A DNA stretch of 64,000 nucleotides from Sipunculus nudus (lineage: Eukaryota > Annelida > Sipuncula > Golfingiida > Sipunculidae): assembly GCA_026874595.1 (NCBI GenBank), contig CM049321.1:8614979-8678978 (forward strand), in the 5' to 3' direction. A program made the translations under genes and the position numbers. This document shows, in pieces, positions 1-12,355 of this stretch (the stretch's first letter is position 1; every line of letters begins with the position of its first letter). The notes beneath the pieces were generated by a model that was not told the DNA's origin, did not search any database, and worked only from the letters and a program-made list of their open reading frames with translations.

Positions 1-183
1 TGCTTGTGTTTAGATATTGCAAACATGGGTTTTCCATACAACATTGTGTTTTAATGCATGTTATGTTAGTTCATGTTATATTGTTACATTTTGTTATGAT
101 TCTTAACACATGCTCTTTGTGGCACCATGGGCCTGAGGCTTTTATTTCAGAATAAATTTGTATTCATTCATTCATTCATTCAT
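1..183 (+). mobile_element. LINE 3' terminus with (ATTC)n tail
   Basis: This is the 3' end of the LINE whose body is seen at 13470-16530 and 30551-33611. A canonical AATAAA (151-156) is followed within a few bases by ATTC repeats (about 161-183), the tail type of many non-LTR retrotransposons. The body lies left of the window. Confidence 0.75.
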
Positions 184-1969
184 ATTTTGTATGTGGCCTG
201 CCATATTCAATGTTTAGTAGTAGAGACAAAACCACACGTCAACACAACAGCAGAAGAACTGTGCGGCTGCGTCAATACAACTTTATCGAGGCTTATATTT
301 ACAATGATGCTTCCTTAATGATTCATAATATTATTATTCATATTCCAGGCAGGTCCGATAATGAAGATAAACAGAGAATGGAATTTGATTAAAGGTACTG
401 ACCTAGGGTTAGTTATGGTGTGCTTTGTATAAAGGGCGTTCTATGTTTTTAACACGTTAAACTCTCCGTTTGGAAATGTGGCACATGAGGACTTGAGTGA
501 TAATAATAGGTCAAAGGTTTTGATATTGATTGAAGACTTCCGTACGCTCCTTATGCACCAAGTTTAAAACACGCGACACCCCGTTGTAATGAACTAATGG
601 CCAGTCCTTTTTTACAATTCCCACTCTCTATATATTTCATCATAATTGTATTATATGTAAGGTTTAGGTGTTCAAGTTAATTGGGACTTTGTGTATTCAA
701 GTGTCAGAGATGAGCTGCCGGGCAATTACATAATGACTGTAATTGCTTAGCCTCGATTGAATGGCAACACTATTCAGTTTAATCGCACTTTCATTCAGCT
801 CCTGTGCACATATTTTTTTATTGCATCTGTTGTGACACGTCATGAAAATCCCTTATTGGCCAAATGATAGTTTATGAATCTTGCTTGAAGACATGCGATG
901 TGCTGAGAGTCAGTTAGAAACTGGGGGCCAAGCCCTGAGCATGGGCTTGGCAGCTCCGCTGTAAATAGTTGAAATAAAGGATTTTATACATCAATAAGTA
1001 GAGACTTACAAGTTTGTCGCCAATGCATCGTGGTTATGATCTCTACACCGGGACACAAGTTCTCGTAGGTCTGATTCTTGGCCCTATACCAGAACGGGTG
1101 TTGTCAGAGGGTGTCGCCTGTTTTAAATTTGGGCTGCATGGATGCACATTGCGATAAAACGCTATTATGTGATAGCAATTCTTTGCTCTGTGCCCTTTCT
1201 GGTATTCTTGCCCAAATAAACTTGCTATAAAAAGCAGCGGTTACACGAAAGGCTTTCTAGGACAACTGCAGTGTGTATAACCGCCGCATGAGGAGCGTAA
1301 GAAATTCGTGAACTGTGTATTCATCATGTATTTTACCGCAAGTTAGAAAGTAAATTGTGCGTGCCGGGGCATTTAGTGTCACGTTTTCGGTGACATATTC
1401 ACACGTACTGTAGAGCTCTATTCTGACAGTCTTTTACTCCTGTCCCAATTAATATTTTCTCAGATCCAAGAGTTTCACATTTACCTGATAATTATGTCCA
1501 CAATTTGGTGAGCCAAACAGGAATCTGATAATCATGCATAGGCATCCATTCAAAGTGGATATATTAATCAAATTCCAAATGATTTTATTGTGTTTCATTA
1601 TTAAGCGAACATGAAACATATTAAACACTCTCACTCAAGGACCTAGTAATGACTATAAGGTGTAAAGACCAAACATTTATGCTGATATGTTATTTCTGAT
1701 ATGACATTTTATTATCATTCCACCTAATCACTTTTCTTATAAAGGTTAACTTTCCCCTTGCTATAAAATGCATATTCGACAAATAACATAATAATATAAA
1801 CTTAGATTTAATCAATCATTGAACATAATGTCAAATACTTATATTTCTGTATATGACGACAAATCGACCGGAATAGCTATGTAGAAATGTTAACTGATCA
1901 GAAATATTATCTGAAAATTATTTTATCTCAAATAAAAGCTTGAACCTTCAAATAATATTGTTTTTGAAT
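184..1969. other. No gene seen (unit positions after LINE tail)
   Basis: This is AT-rich DNA without supported exons, repeats or RNA genes. The short minus-strand frame at 1449-1634 ends near a plausible donor (CAGGTAAATG) but has no family resemblance. The same holds for 16531-18316 in B and 33612-35397 in C. Confidence 0.6.
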
Positions 1970-2275
1970 ATTATGGAAACCGGAAATTAGGTCTCAAGAA
2001 ACCTGAAATTGGGTCACTGTGATCTATATTCTTGAGTTTTGGGGTTTGTTTGTGCAACCTAGAAATAATGCAAAATACACACAAATTGCCAGATTCCTCA
2101 GGAACGGCTGGTTGGATTGTCATCAGATTTCGTGTGCTAATGAGTCTTGATGGACTTAAGTTAATATGCATGAACAATGATGCCACCTACATTTTCTCAA
2201 TTAGTTGCCTGTGCAAGGACATATTGTCAACATGCCAGTGGGCTGAGCGTCATTACCCGTGGGTCACTTCTTTAT
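1970..2275 (+). repeat. Isolated monomer of the ~340-bp repeat family, copy A
   Basis: This segment closely resembles 10895-11165, with shared phrases such as GGCTGGTTGGATTGTCATCA and GCAAGGACATATTGTCAA. It is a stand-alone relative of the terminal part of the large tandem repeat in the same unit. The counterparts are 18317-18622 and 35398-35703. Confidence 0.8.
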
Positions 2276-2522
2276 ATTTCTTTACATTTTGATTTAAAAT
2301 AAACTAAAATATATTTTACTGAAATCTATGTCTCCACGCGTTATCTGCTTATATTTTAATTCTAGAGCCTGCCGAGCATGTATCTGTTATGTACAGTTTA
2401 CCGCTTTCATGCATGCATTTAAAAGTTTTCGTTATATTTGCAGGAACGTATAGTTTTTATAACGTTGTGTTATTGACATGCGGACGGGGGTTGCAGTCGG
2501 TAATAAGATATGTTGCACCTCC

Positions 2523-2588
<66 letters not shown>
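2523..2588. repeat. (TA)n microsatellite, copy A
   Basis: This is an uninterrupted TA tract. The equivalents at about 18875-18921 (B) and 35955-35998 (C) are shorter. The short frames encoding alternating Ile-Tyr are artefacts of the tract. Confidence 0.95.
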
Positions 2589-2590
<2 letters not shown>

Positions 2591-2659
2591 CATGTGTATA
2601 TATAGAGGCTTATATACAATCATTAAAGTGGACAGGCAGAGTAGATATTGAGTATGACC

Positions 2660-3207
2660 TGTCGCCATGATTTATGCTTGCAAGGGCGGCTACCAGTAGA
2701 CTGCATTCACGTCCTTGACCTCCAAAAGGAGACTCACCCACGCGCGTTAACCGCGCGCATGGAAAAGGGCCCTTACATCGGATGTTAAGTTAAACGAAGT
2801 AAAGCGACTAATGGGTTTTCCACATATACCTAAAATATCAAAATAGCGCATAATTCAAAGCGTTTCCTTCACAAAGGTTCTTTATTAAATAAATCTGATA
2901 TTCGGCGAAAACAGGGTGTGAAGGAATCATGATAGGAATTTTAAAGCTGTCAAGTGTTCCTTTCTTTTCATTTTGTAAGGTGATATTGAAAAAAAAATGG
3001 TACTCACTTAAATAGAAAATCAGTGTAATCCTTTCAATAACAATCAAAAGTCCATTAACGAATGGAATGTGTAATATATATTTCAGTTTGAAAACAGTTG
3101 TTCAATGTTTGCATATTTGTATTCGTTTTCTGTTGTTACCTTATGGTAACATTATAAGTCTATCTCTCTCGCTCTCGCTCTCCCTCTCCCCCTCTCTGTC
3201 TGTCTGC

Positions 3208-3258
<51 letters not shown>

Positions 3259-4424
3259 CGCTGACATTGCTACTGTGTGCTTTGTGAAGTTGTCCTCTCT
3301 CCTCTGTCCTCTCCTGTATAGCAGGAGAAATAAATCAAACAAAATTTCTGATCTGTTGTGTATATTTATTATCCATTTGGTACTTTATATAAAAAAAATC
3401 AGCTCTTTATTATCCAATGCCACGTTATGGTGATAGCGTTTTATTCGATTCAGAACTTTCATGTGTTTTAGAACGACGTGAACGCAAGTTTTCGTCCAGT
3501 GGTGGAATTTAGTTTGGTCACTTACAACTACAGAACATTAAAATAAAAAAAAGTGAGTGCAAAGTATTGGAGTTTCGACTCCATATCAGTCGGCAATGTT
3601 TATTACACACGTGAGTTCCAGAAAAACATAAGCGATTCCTTTAGGCAGTTATTAGCCCTGCAAACTGTTATCTGAACGAACGCTCCCAGCTTCGTATTGT
3701 TATATTTTAATGCAAGACATTAGTAGAAACAATCTTTGCTTTTGGAATATCAGTTATAATAAGAGCGAGAGGTAGCCTAAACATGGTAAATTCAGGTATT
3801 GTTAGAAGAAGTACAAAGGAAACATATTTCTGATAATAATAACTGTCTTTAAGGGAAATAATCAGGATCAACTTTATGCCTATTCGTTCGGTTTTGCTTC
3901 ATGCAAAAGTTTTACAGTTATCCCATCACACAGTCTCAGTGCCTCCCATACAGCTGTTTAACACCTTATTATGCTTCTGCGTGTGAGTAAACACAGTCCA
4001 CGTGTGTCTTTTTACCATAACAAGACTGGTCAGATTTTGCGCATGTGCAACAGATCCCACACAAGGATTAGTCCAAACTAGTCCACACATTGACCTTCAT
4101 GTCCTCTGTTTGATGGGTATTATGCTCCATGGGCCGATCGTACATTCATGGTTGAACCTGTTATTGATGTGCCAATAGTTTTTCAACAAATTACACAACA
4201 TCATGTTTTTAAGGAAAAACTAATAGAAAAATAAAATGTTTTTCCTCGACGAATTGGGTTCAAATTATGTCAAATCTATATTAATATTTTTTCATAGGCT
4301 ATTGTGTTATATGATAATATTATGAGATTTGGAATACGTTTGCTTGACCTAAATAAAAAGGTTTAAATTTACATTGCGAGGCAGCGCTCAGTCGATTGTA
4401 AGGATAAATTGAAATTAACCTTAC
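2660..4424. other. No gene seen between TA tract and dead exon
   Basis: Apart from the CT/TA microsatellite, nothing is recognisable. Exons 2-5 of the dead MS4A copy would be expected here on the minus strand or further left, but I could not identify them. The same holds for about 19000-21511 and 36080-38589. Confidence 0.6.
3160..3259. repeat. (CT)n then (TA)n compound microsatellite, copy A
   Basis: CT-rich DNA passes into TA repeats. The counterparts are about 19500-19600 and 36575-36676, with different CT and TA counts in each copy. This gives a usable marker for telling the units apart. Confidence 0.95.
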
Positions 4425-4631
4425 GATTATACCACCTCATATCCCAGCTCAAATTTGGTTTGAAACACCTCCCCAACGAATTGTTGTCATTTGACAAACG
4501 GAACATATAGAGACGAGAATTAATTGAACAAAACCCAAGACCAGAGCTTGTTTGCTGGAATAGTTCTCCCGACGGCCGCTAGATAACGGTACCACTGTCG
4601 CCGCCACAGGTTGGTTTTGAGAATGTTGCAT
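4425..4631 (-). pseudogene. MS4A-like first coding exon, dead (copy A)
   Basis: This is exactly 207 nt from ATG to a GTAAGG donor, the same length and donor as exon 1 of the intact gene at 51427-51633. The start reads MQHSQNQPVAATVV, against MRQSPNQAVVVTVA in the intact gene. The first membrane segment reads KQALVLGFVQLILVSICSVCQ, against KQALALGVVQLMLGAICLVCQ. Codons 61 and 65 are TGA, aligning to Gly (GGA) and Trp (TGG) of the intact copy, so the frame closes before the second membrane segment. I could not find exons 2-5 of this copy by eye in the unit. Confidence 0.85.
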
Positions 4632-7600
4632 TTTCCTGCAGCCTTTGCCTGAATTACACTACGAGGAGCCTTTAATTAAAGTATCATATGCATATATAAA
4701 TAGAGAGAGGGAGTCGATAAACACTTGATGAACAGGCATTCTAAGTCACTAGCTGATAAGCCCGGTAATTTGGCTTTTCATCGGGGTAGAAGGACGTATT
4801 AATTGAGATGAGGAATGTTGGATCAAATTTTTATTCTAAACGTTAAAATAAAATACAGAATTTCAGTGGGACACTCAATCAAATTTGTACAAATATTTTT
4901 ACATTTTTTGTGGAGATATTCATACATCGGTCAGTAGTAATGTTTATATTTGCGTATCGGAATGGGACGCGGAGGCATTCAGTTTTTCTTTGAAGATCTT
5001 TGAATGGTTACATATATTATTATTGTAAGACGAAAAAAGGATAGATTGATGTAAGGTAGCTCGATTTAATCGGACTCAAAATTATTAAGCCCTCTCATAA
5101 ATGGCAAGTCTTAATATTATACAGAGTCCAATTAAATGTGCATGTCTATAAGAAATGAGTGCCAATTGGACTGAGAGTCATATGTTTTTCACATTTTCTG
5201 ACCATACAAGTGGGTAAGTGATTTAGTTGAATGTCAAGCCAAACATGCTAAAAACCATCACTGATAACAGGGTTATTCATATGCAAAATAGACCTTAATC
5301 CTGCGATGTGAATAACCAAATGACCAAGCCTCGACGCAGGCTTTCCGGTCTTTGCCGAAGGCGGTTCGGCTGTTTTCGGTGGTAACCTTCACGCAGTTTT
5401 AAAACTAGGCAAAACCACTCAAACATGATGTACTTTAAAAATTGTTTATTCTTATCGATGAGGTCATTGCGGGAACAATAACCATTAAAATGAGGTAAAG
5501 CACGGTGTCATACGCAACGCGATTTCAAAGAAAATTAAAGAAAAAAGTGCATGGACAAACTTTCTTTTATAAACATAAGATTAGAGTGCAAGGCCAACTT
5601 CAACAGGGCCTTAAATGATCCACGTGTTTGTTTACTTATTATTATCTTAACCTATCCTTAGGGGGAGATATTTTTTTTGTCGTTATTCTTTTTTTTCATT
5701 TTCTTCTTCCTCCTCTTCTCATTATTATTATTCTACCACTGTCTTTATCTAATTTTATTAATTCTTACCCAGGATGTACCTTACTCTGATCCAAAAACTT
5801 GTAACCCAGTTTAAGAGATCTTGACCTATGACCTGATTACCATCATCTGAATTTACTTATGTGCAATGTTATGAGATAAGTGCCTCAGCACATTAGACTA
5901 GACTACCTTTTCACATAAATCACATAAACGTGAGTCACCATTTTCACTTAATCCATAAAACTAGAAAATCACATTTCAGTTATATTTCACAGAATTATAG
6001 TTATAATTAAATAATCTCATCAAAAAGAAACACTAATGCCCCATAAAGTTCAAGGTCACAGTAGAGGACAAAAGGTCAAAATTTAGATTTTTCTTTAACT
6101 AGTTAAGATATCAAGCTTATGTAATTACTGTCTGTTAACAAAAATCCTTCGATTTAGCTAATGTGTGATTCCGCTAACAGAGCAAATGGCTAAAGGCTGA
6201 GACTCTGTCATATAACAATTGCAAGAGGTCTAGTTACATTTAAATTAAAACCAGCATAACACATGAGACTGCAGAGTGGCTTGATCGCCGGGTAAGAAAG
6301 CTGTCTACCCCTCACTCCCACAACTGACACACCCTTTCTTCTTCTTTGTCTGTTTCTTATTCAGTGGGGATATTCTGTTTGTCTTCATTTTTATGTCATA
6401 TTGCCTTGCGTTCATTCAGAAATATTCTTCTCTTTAGATTCTCATTTTTCTGATATGTGACAAAGGTTCACAGATTCAAACGTGGCATATCATCCGTTTT
6501 GGTTGTATGTAATGGGTCTTTGGTTATATGACATGAATTTATATTATAAATACATGAACATACATCAGCACTAACTCTGTCGAATGACCCAAGAAACCAT
6601 GCGTTATATTTTTCTCCTATTAAGATTCTGGCAAGACCAAATGAGTAAGCATTATAAAATGGAGGATACCTCTACTGAAAAAAAAACTATTAAGGAAGTA
6701 GGATTAGACCAAATATTCCATTAGCGAGAAGAAAAAGTCCTTAATATAGATCCAAAACGCTGTCTAATGTGGTCATAAACCGAAATTGATTTCTGGAGAT
6801 GAGCATACAGGCCAAGATGAGTTCTGTAAATAACATAACATGAAGATATTTACCCCCCCCCCCCCCACCACCACAAAACATATTAAAAATTATGTTTATA
6901 TATTAAACTAAAAGTAGACAACCTACCATTATTTTATAGAGGACCGAACAAAATGTCGTATATACCAGTATGGTATACTGTCTGTTCTACCATTTTACTT
7001 TCGCCTCCTTGTATGTGTGTGGCGTTAAATAATTAACTAGATGGTATAGTCTCTACGCTTGATAAACGTATGCTGTTTACCTATTAACCTGTTAACCTAT
7101 GCTGTTTGTAATATATATTTATTTTACGTGGATAGCACACAGACATAAAGATCAACAGGCAATCTCCACGCTATAATAAAGTAATTTAAGTGTGATGCTT
7201 GCAATGGTTAACTGTATATAGTGTTAGGAGAGATTATTTGTTTTTATTTGTTTTCATTTACGTTTTATATCACGGGCAAAGTTTGTCTCAACAGATTGCC
7301 AGGCCTGTTGATGTTTGCAGCTTTTTATGAGCACCTCCTTGGGTATACAAAACAAAACAGATTAGAAATGGAGCCTTAATTTCTTCGTTTTATAATTCTT
7401 TACCGTCAATAAGTAACTCCCCTTTACACTTGGGTTAAGAGGATGCACTTTAATGCTTGAGACTTTTATTTGTGAGATCTCAGATTGAAGAACAGTCAGA
7501 ACGAAACTCATACCCACACTTTTTTTTCATCATAGGCCTTACCCACTACACCAAACATGGTTTGCATTTTTAATTTTTGAACATATACACATTGACAGGA

Positions 7601-8529
7601 GTCATGTAACCAAAGAAAATAATAGTTATACTTTTGCTTAAAGTAGAATTAACAATTATTCAGGTAAACATTAATCTCTCTTGTATTCTTAAAGCAACTT
7701 TCCTGTATCCATAATATGGGATTTTATCTTGGGCATCAGGTCCTTTAGTAAAAGCTACAAATATAGATTATGTAGATAAATGTCACCCAGAAAACATTCA
7801 AGCGAATGTATTTTATGGTTTCTGAGATTTATGTATATTTGGCTAAGCAAGGTATGAAATGGCTTTATTAGTAAGTAATTTAAAATTTAAAAAAAAAACA
7901 TTAACACCAAAGAATTGAACGTTATAGAAAGAGAAAATAAAAGTAAATACGGTCAGGAAACATATCATCAAAACTGATAAAATTATATGAAATTATAAAA
8001 TGAGATAACTAAATAATAAATAATTCGGTAAACTTATGTTATCTGATCTCTGTCACTGTGTGTACAGTATGGAGGTGCAGTGAGGTTAATGGTCGTATGG
8101 TCTTCAATAGCCATTATTCATTGAGATTATTTAATGACATTTTGTAGGTCAGGCTGAACAAAGTCCAAATATCATTATATTTAATGGCAATCAAATGTAC
8201 GGGCAAGCAGTTTAGTAAATCTTGCCTCCCCCCCCCCCCCTATCACTCAGGTGCATAAACATCTGAGTAAACAATACTGTGTAGACAAAGATAACGAAAT
8301 GGTGATATGTGAAATCTCCAGTCAGCTTTTGATTCACTTCAGAAACAATCTGTCAAAGCGACCACCTATAAAATGCGGGCAAATATATCAGTCCCTTAAA
8401 ACATGGAGTTATATTATAATGAAATGTAATTTTGTGTAATGCGACTATCGAGCTAATACGGATTATGGGTAGCTTTTCCAGTCAGGCTGCCTAAAGCGGG
8501 AACTCGTTGGTGCGTTGGACGATCGTTAG
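4632..8529. other. Upstream flank of dead MS4A exon, non-coding
   Basis: No exon is supported. Several stretches resemble DNA upstream of the intact gene. These include an AGAGAGAGGG tract near 4702 (compare 51790), TACTGTCTGTTCTACCATTT near 6977 (compare 52496) and GGCTGAACAAAGTCCAA near 8151 (compare 53491). Poly-C tracts lie at about 6853-6867 and 8227-8240 and vary in length between copies. B and C equivalents are 21719-25615 and 38797-42692. Confidence 0.6.
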
Positions 8530-9065
8530 CAACACTTCATTTACTCTGTAAAACTTGTACAACGTGGAAATGGATATACAAACGATGTATTTATGTAACT
8601 TGTTAAACTCTTAAAATGTGGAAAAGGATAGACAAACAATGTTTTTGTGTAAATTCTATTTCCTATAAACGTCGAAATCGATAGACTCAAAATATATGTT
8701 TATCAATTCTTTTATTATATACAACGTGGAAATACATATACAGACGATGTATGTTCGTAACTTCTTTTACTCTGTACAACGTTGAGATAGAAAGACAAAT
8801 AATGTCTTTTTGCAGCTTCTTTAACTCTATGAAACGTGAAAACGGATAGAAAAACATTGTATGTTTTGAAACTTCTTTTAATCTGTACAACGTTGAGGCT
8901 GATAGACAAACAATGTATATTAGTGGATTTTGTTTGCAATAAGCAACGTGAATATTGATAGACAAACAATGTATGTTTGTTACTTCTTTTAATCTGTAAA
9001 ACGTGGAAAATGCTTTACAAACACCGTATGTCTGTACATTTCTTTTAATATATACAAGGCGTACA
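8530..9065. repeat. 55-bp minisatellite, copy A
   Basis: About nine or ten imperfect monomers of 54-56 bp are present, each with an ACGTGGAAAT-like core, a GATAGACAAACAATGT phrase and a CTTCTTTTA phrase. The cores at 8888, 8943 and 8999 show the spacing. Overlapping minus-strand frames across it are repeat artefacts. Confidence 0.85.
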
Positions 9066-9089
9066 TGGATTTTCTCTGAGATGTATAAT

Positions 9090-11170
9090 TGTTTAGCTCA
9101 TCTGACTGTAAGTCACCTGAGGTATAGCGATCACCCTTTGTCCGTCGTCCGTCCGGGCATCCGGCCGTCTGTCCGTTAAAAAGGCACAAATCGTGACCGC
9201 TGGACCTGAAATCTTCTAACTTGATACCCAGGGAGGTCCATGAAAATTCTCCTTGAAAACCTGGAATTAGATCTCTGTTACCCATATTCTTTTAGCTATG
9301 GGGCTCCGAAGTACCCACCAGAATAATGGAAAATTTGATGCAAAAGCTCAAGTATCTAAATAACTCATGCATTGATCACCATTATTCTTCGCATAGATAT
9401 TGATCATGGAGTGTTTCATCAGTTTCTGCAGACTGGTGGCGCTAACTGTATTTTGTTTTTATTTTTTACGATTTTTTTTCTATTTTTGAGACCTCTTAAG
9501 ATGCGGTCATCTGTTAACAGGGCACAAATCGTAACGACTGGACCTAGAATCTTCTCTCCTGATATGCAGGGAGGCCCATAAAAAGATTTTCTGGAAACCC
9601 GAAATTAGGTCTCTGTTACCCATAACCTTTGAACTATGGAGCTCCGAAGTACCCCCCAGAACAATGGAAAATTTGATACAAAAGCTCCAGTATCTGAACA
9701 ACTAATGTATTGATAACCATGATTATTTGAATGGATATTGGTCAGGGAACGTTTGATCAATATCTGCAGACAGGAAGGGCCACCTGTATTTGTTTCGATT
9801 TTTACGAATTTTTTTCTCTATTTTTGAGACCTCTTAAGATGCGGTCATCTGTTAACAGGGCACAAATCTTAAGGACTGGACCTAGAATCTTCTCTCTTGA
9901 CATGCAGGGAGGCCCATGAAAATTCTCTCCGGAAAAGTGGAATTAGGTCTCTGTTACCCATATCCTTTGAGCTATTGGGGGGGGGGGGGGGCTTGAAGTA
10001 CCCCTCAGAATAATGGAAAATTTGATACAAAAGCTCAAGTATCTGAACAACTATTGCATTGATAAACATGATTTTTTGCTTGGATATTGGTCATGGAAAG
10101 TTTCATCACTTTCTGCAGGCTGGTGGCGCCACCTGTATTTTTTTCGATTTTTACGAATTTTTTTCTCTATTTTTGAGACCTCTTAAGATAAGGTCATCTG
10201 TTAATAGGGCACAACTCCTAAGGATTGGACCTAGAATCTTCTCTCTTGACATGCAGGGAGGCCCATGCAAAGTTTCTGTGGAAACCTGGATTAAGGTCTC
10301 TGTTATCCATATCCTTCAAGCTATTGGGCTCTGAAGTACCCCTCAGAATAATATAAAATTTGATACAAAAGCTCCAGAATCTGAACAACTAATGCATTGA
10401 TAAACATGATTTTTTTGCATGGATATTGGTAAGGGAATGTTTCATCACTTTCTGCAGACTCCTGTATTTATTTCGATTGTTACCATTTTTTTTCTAATTT
10501 TGAGACCTCTAAAGATGCCGTCTTCTGTTTAGAGGGCAGGGAGGTCAATCAAAAATATCCTTGGAAACCTGAAATTAGGTCTCTGTTGCCCATATTCTCT
10601 TAGATATCGGGCGTATAAGCATCCCTAGCATAATTGAAAATTTGATACCAAAGCAGAGCACAAATTATAACCATTGGACCTAGAATCTTCTAACTTAAAA
10701 TCAAGGGAGGTCCATGAAAAGTCTCCTTGGAAACATGAAATTAGGTCTCTGTTACCCATATTCTATGAGCAATGGAGCTTATAAGCACACCCTAGAATAT
10801 TCAAAAATTTGATACCAAAGTAGGACACAAATCATAACCATTGGACACAGAATCTTCTCACTTGGCATCCTGAGAGTGCCTCAAAAGTTCTCCCCTCAAA
10901 ACCGGGTCACTGTGACCTATATCCTCAGAGTTTTTGGATATGTTTAAGCATCCCAGAAGTAATGAAAAATACTCACAAATTTCCAGGTTCCTAAGGAAAG
11001 GCTGGTTGGATTGTCATCAAATTTTGTGTGCTAATTGGTCTTGATGAACTTAAGCTAATATGAATGAATGATGGTGCCACCTATATTATCTTAATTAGTT
11101 TCCTGTGCAAGGACATATTGTCAAAATGTCAGTCAGCTAAGCGTCATGGCCCATGGGTCACTTGTTCCGA
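9090..11170 (+). repeat. ~340-bp tandem repeat block, copy A
   Basis: The block opens with GCTCATCTGACTG and the GTCCGTCGTCCGTCC motif, which I know as a common interspersed repeat head in mollusc genomes. The phrase GAGACCTCT recurs near 9487, 9828, 10176 and 10503, giving monomers of about 327-348 bp. Shorter monomers of about 165 bp follow up to 10900. Each monomer holds GGGCACAAAT, GACCTAGAATCTTCT, CAGGGAGG and TTAGGTCTCTGTTACCCAT phrases. It ends with the same segment found alone at 1970-2275. It is non-coding. Confidence 0.85.
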
Positions 11171-12355
11171 AATAACAGCTGATTGATAGCTAACGCAAAA
11201 CCTCAACATTTACATAAGATTATAAAACTGGTGTGTCTTCTCGACTCATATAAATGATACATTTCAAATTCACCCCTCATCATTTATTATGAAAGAGAGT
11301 GTTTTCTACATAGTGGTATACACCTGTTACCTTTCATATATACACATATACATATACTGAATCTATTTGCCATCTATCTGATAAGTTTTGAAGGAATCCG
11401 CTACCTCATGGAGCAGACGGGTTTAATCATTCTTGTATTTGACGTACCACAGATAATTTACATTGGAATATATATAGAACGAACGAAAGAATGAACTGGC
11501 AAATACTGCAAATCATCAAGATTCCTGCACAGATCTATCTCAATAAAAAGGTTTTATACTATCTTGTGATGCTGTTATACACAAGGAGATAATAGGCTGT
11601 CGGTTGTGAAGCTACAATTCAACGTTCTAAGTTTAAATGTAAAAAATTGCGCATAACACAGCTTTAAATATTAGATACCTCATCGTGTGATGCAAAGAGA
11701 CATACAGAGACAAATAATAATACTTCATAAGCCTGCCATGTAAATGTATAAATCATATTTTTATGTGGTGTTGGGACACGAACAGTTAGCGTTTTAAACG
11801 GCAATGTACGTTGATTATCACTGCCTTGTACTTTTGGTCTTACCAGATCAAAATGAATGACAGCAGTTTTGGAAAAGATATGTTCAGAAACTCCAAATAT
11901 TAAGATTTTATATATTCACATGCCTAGATGTTAATTGCAGAATGTCAATCCTGAGCAGCCGACATTTGAATCAGTAAATGGTCAGCTGCGTTTATGCTGT
12001 GTTGAAGTAATATTAATATCACAGGAAAGGTATACCCACCTAACATATACTTTAAGTAGTATTTGTTTGAGTAGTATTTATCTCACAGATACGTTTAACA
12101 CATTAAGGATCTTATTTTACGACTCAGTTGATTACTTTTTATTTGACAGATAAAGGGAACACATTGATATCTACATTTGTTCTCGTACCCGGGTAATGCT
12201 GACCCCAAGGATAACAAAAGCAAAGGTACCATCAAAATTAACAATGTGCTGTCAAAGATAAGCGATACAAATGTTACACCTGAGTGTAGAGTGTGCTTTA
12301 GTAATGTTTATTTCACTGATAGATCCTATAGGCTCTGATTGTACAACGCCCATGG
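11171..12355. other. No gene seen before 57-bp minisatellite
   Basis: This is AT-rich, non-repetitive DNA. A short coding-like stretch (NVNPEQPTFESVNGQLRLCC) follows TTAATTGCAG at 11930-11940, but no partner exon is visible and I do not call it. B and C equivalents start near 28252 and 45331. Confidence 0.5.

Noticed and set aside
2389-2670. Frames rich in alternating Ile and Tyr, or Ser and Leu, here and at 3067-3342, 19404-19683, 48672-48890 and 53698-53993
   Set aside because: They are translations of TA and CT microsatellites and change length between unit copies.
2838-3047. A minus-strand hydrophobic frame as a further MS4A exon
   Set aside because: The residues do not match TM2, TM3 or TM4 of the intact gene, and a suitable acceptor is missing.
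8687-8969. Overlapping minus-strand frames of 84-92 residues
   Set aside because: They run through the 55-bp minisatellite, and the repeated phrases in them follow the DNA period.
11935-12020. A possible internal exon after TTAATTGCAG
   Set aside because: The coding-like stretch is short, the donor is weak and no neighbouring exon in a matching phase could be found.
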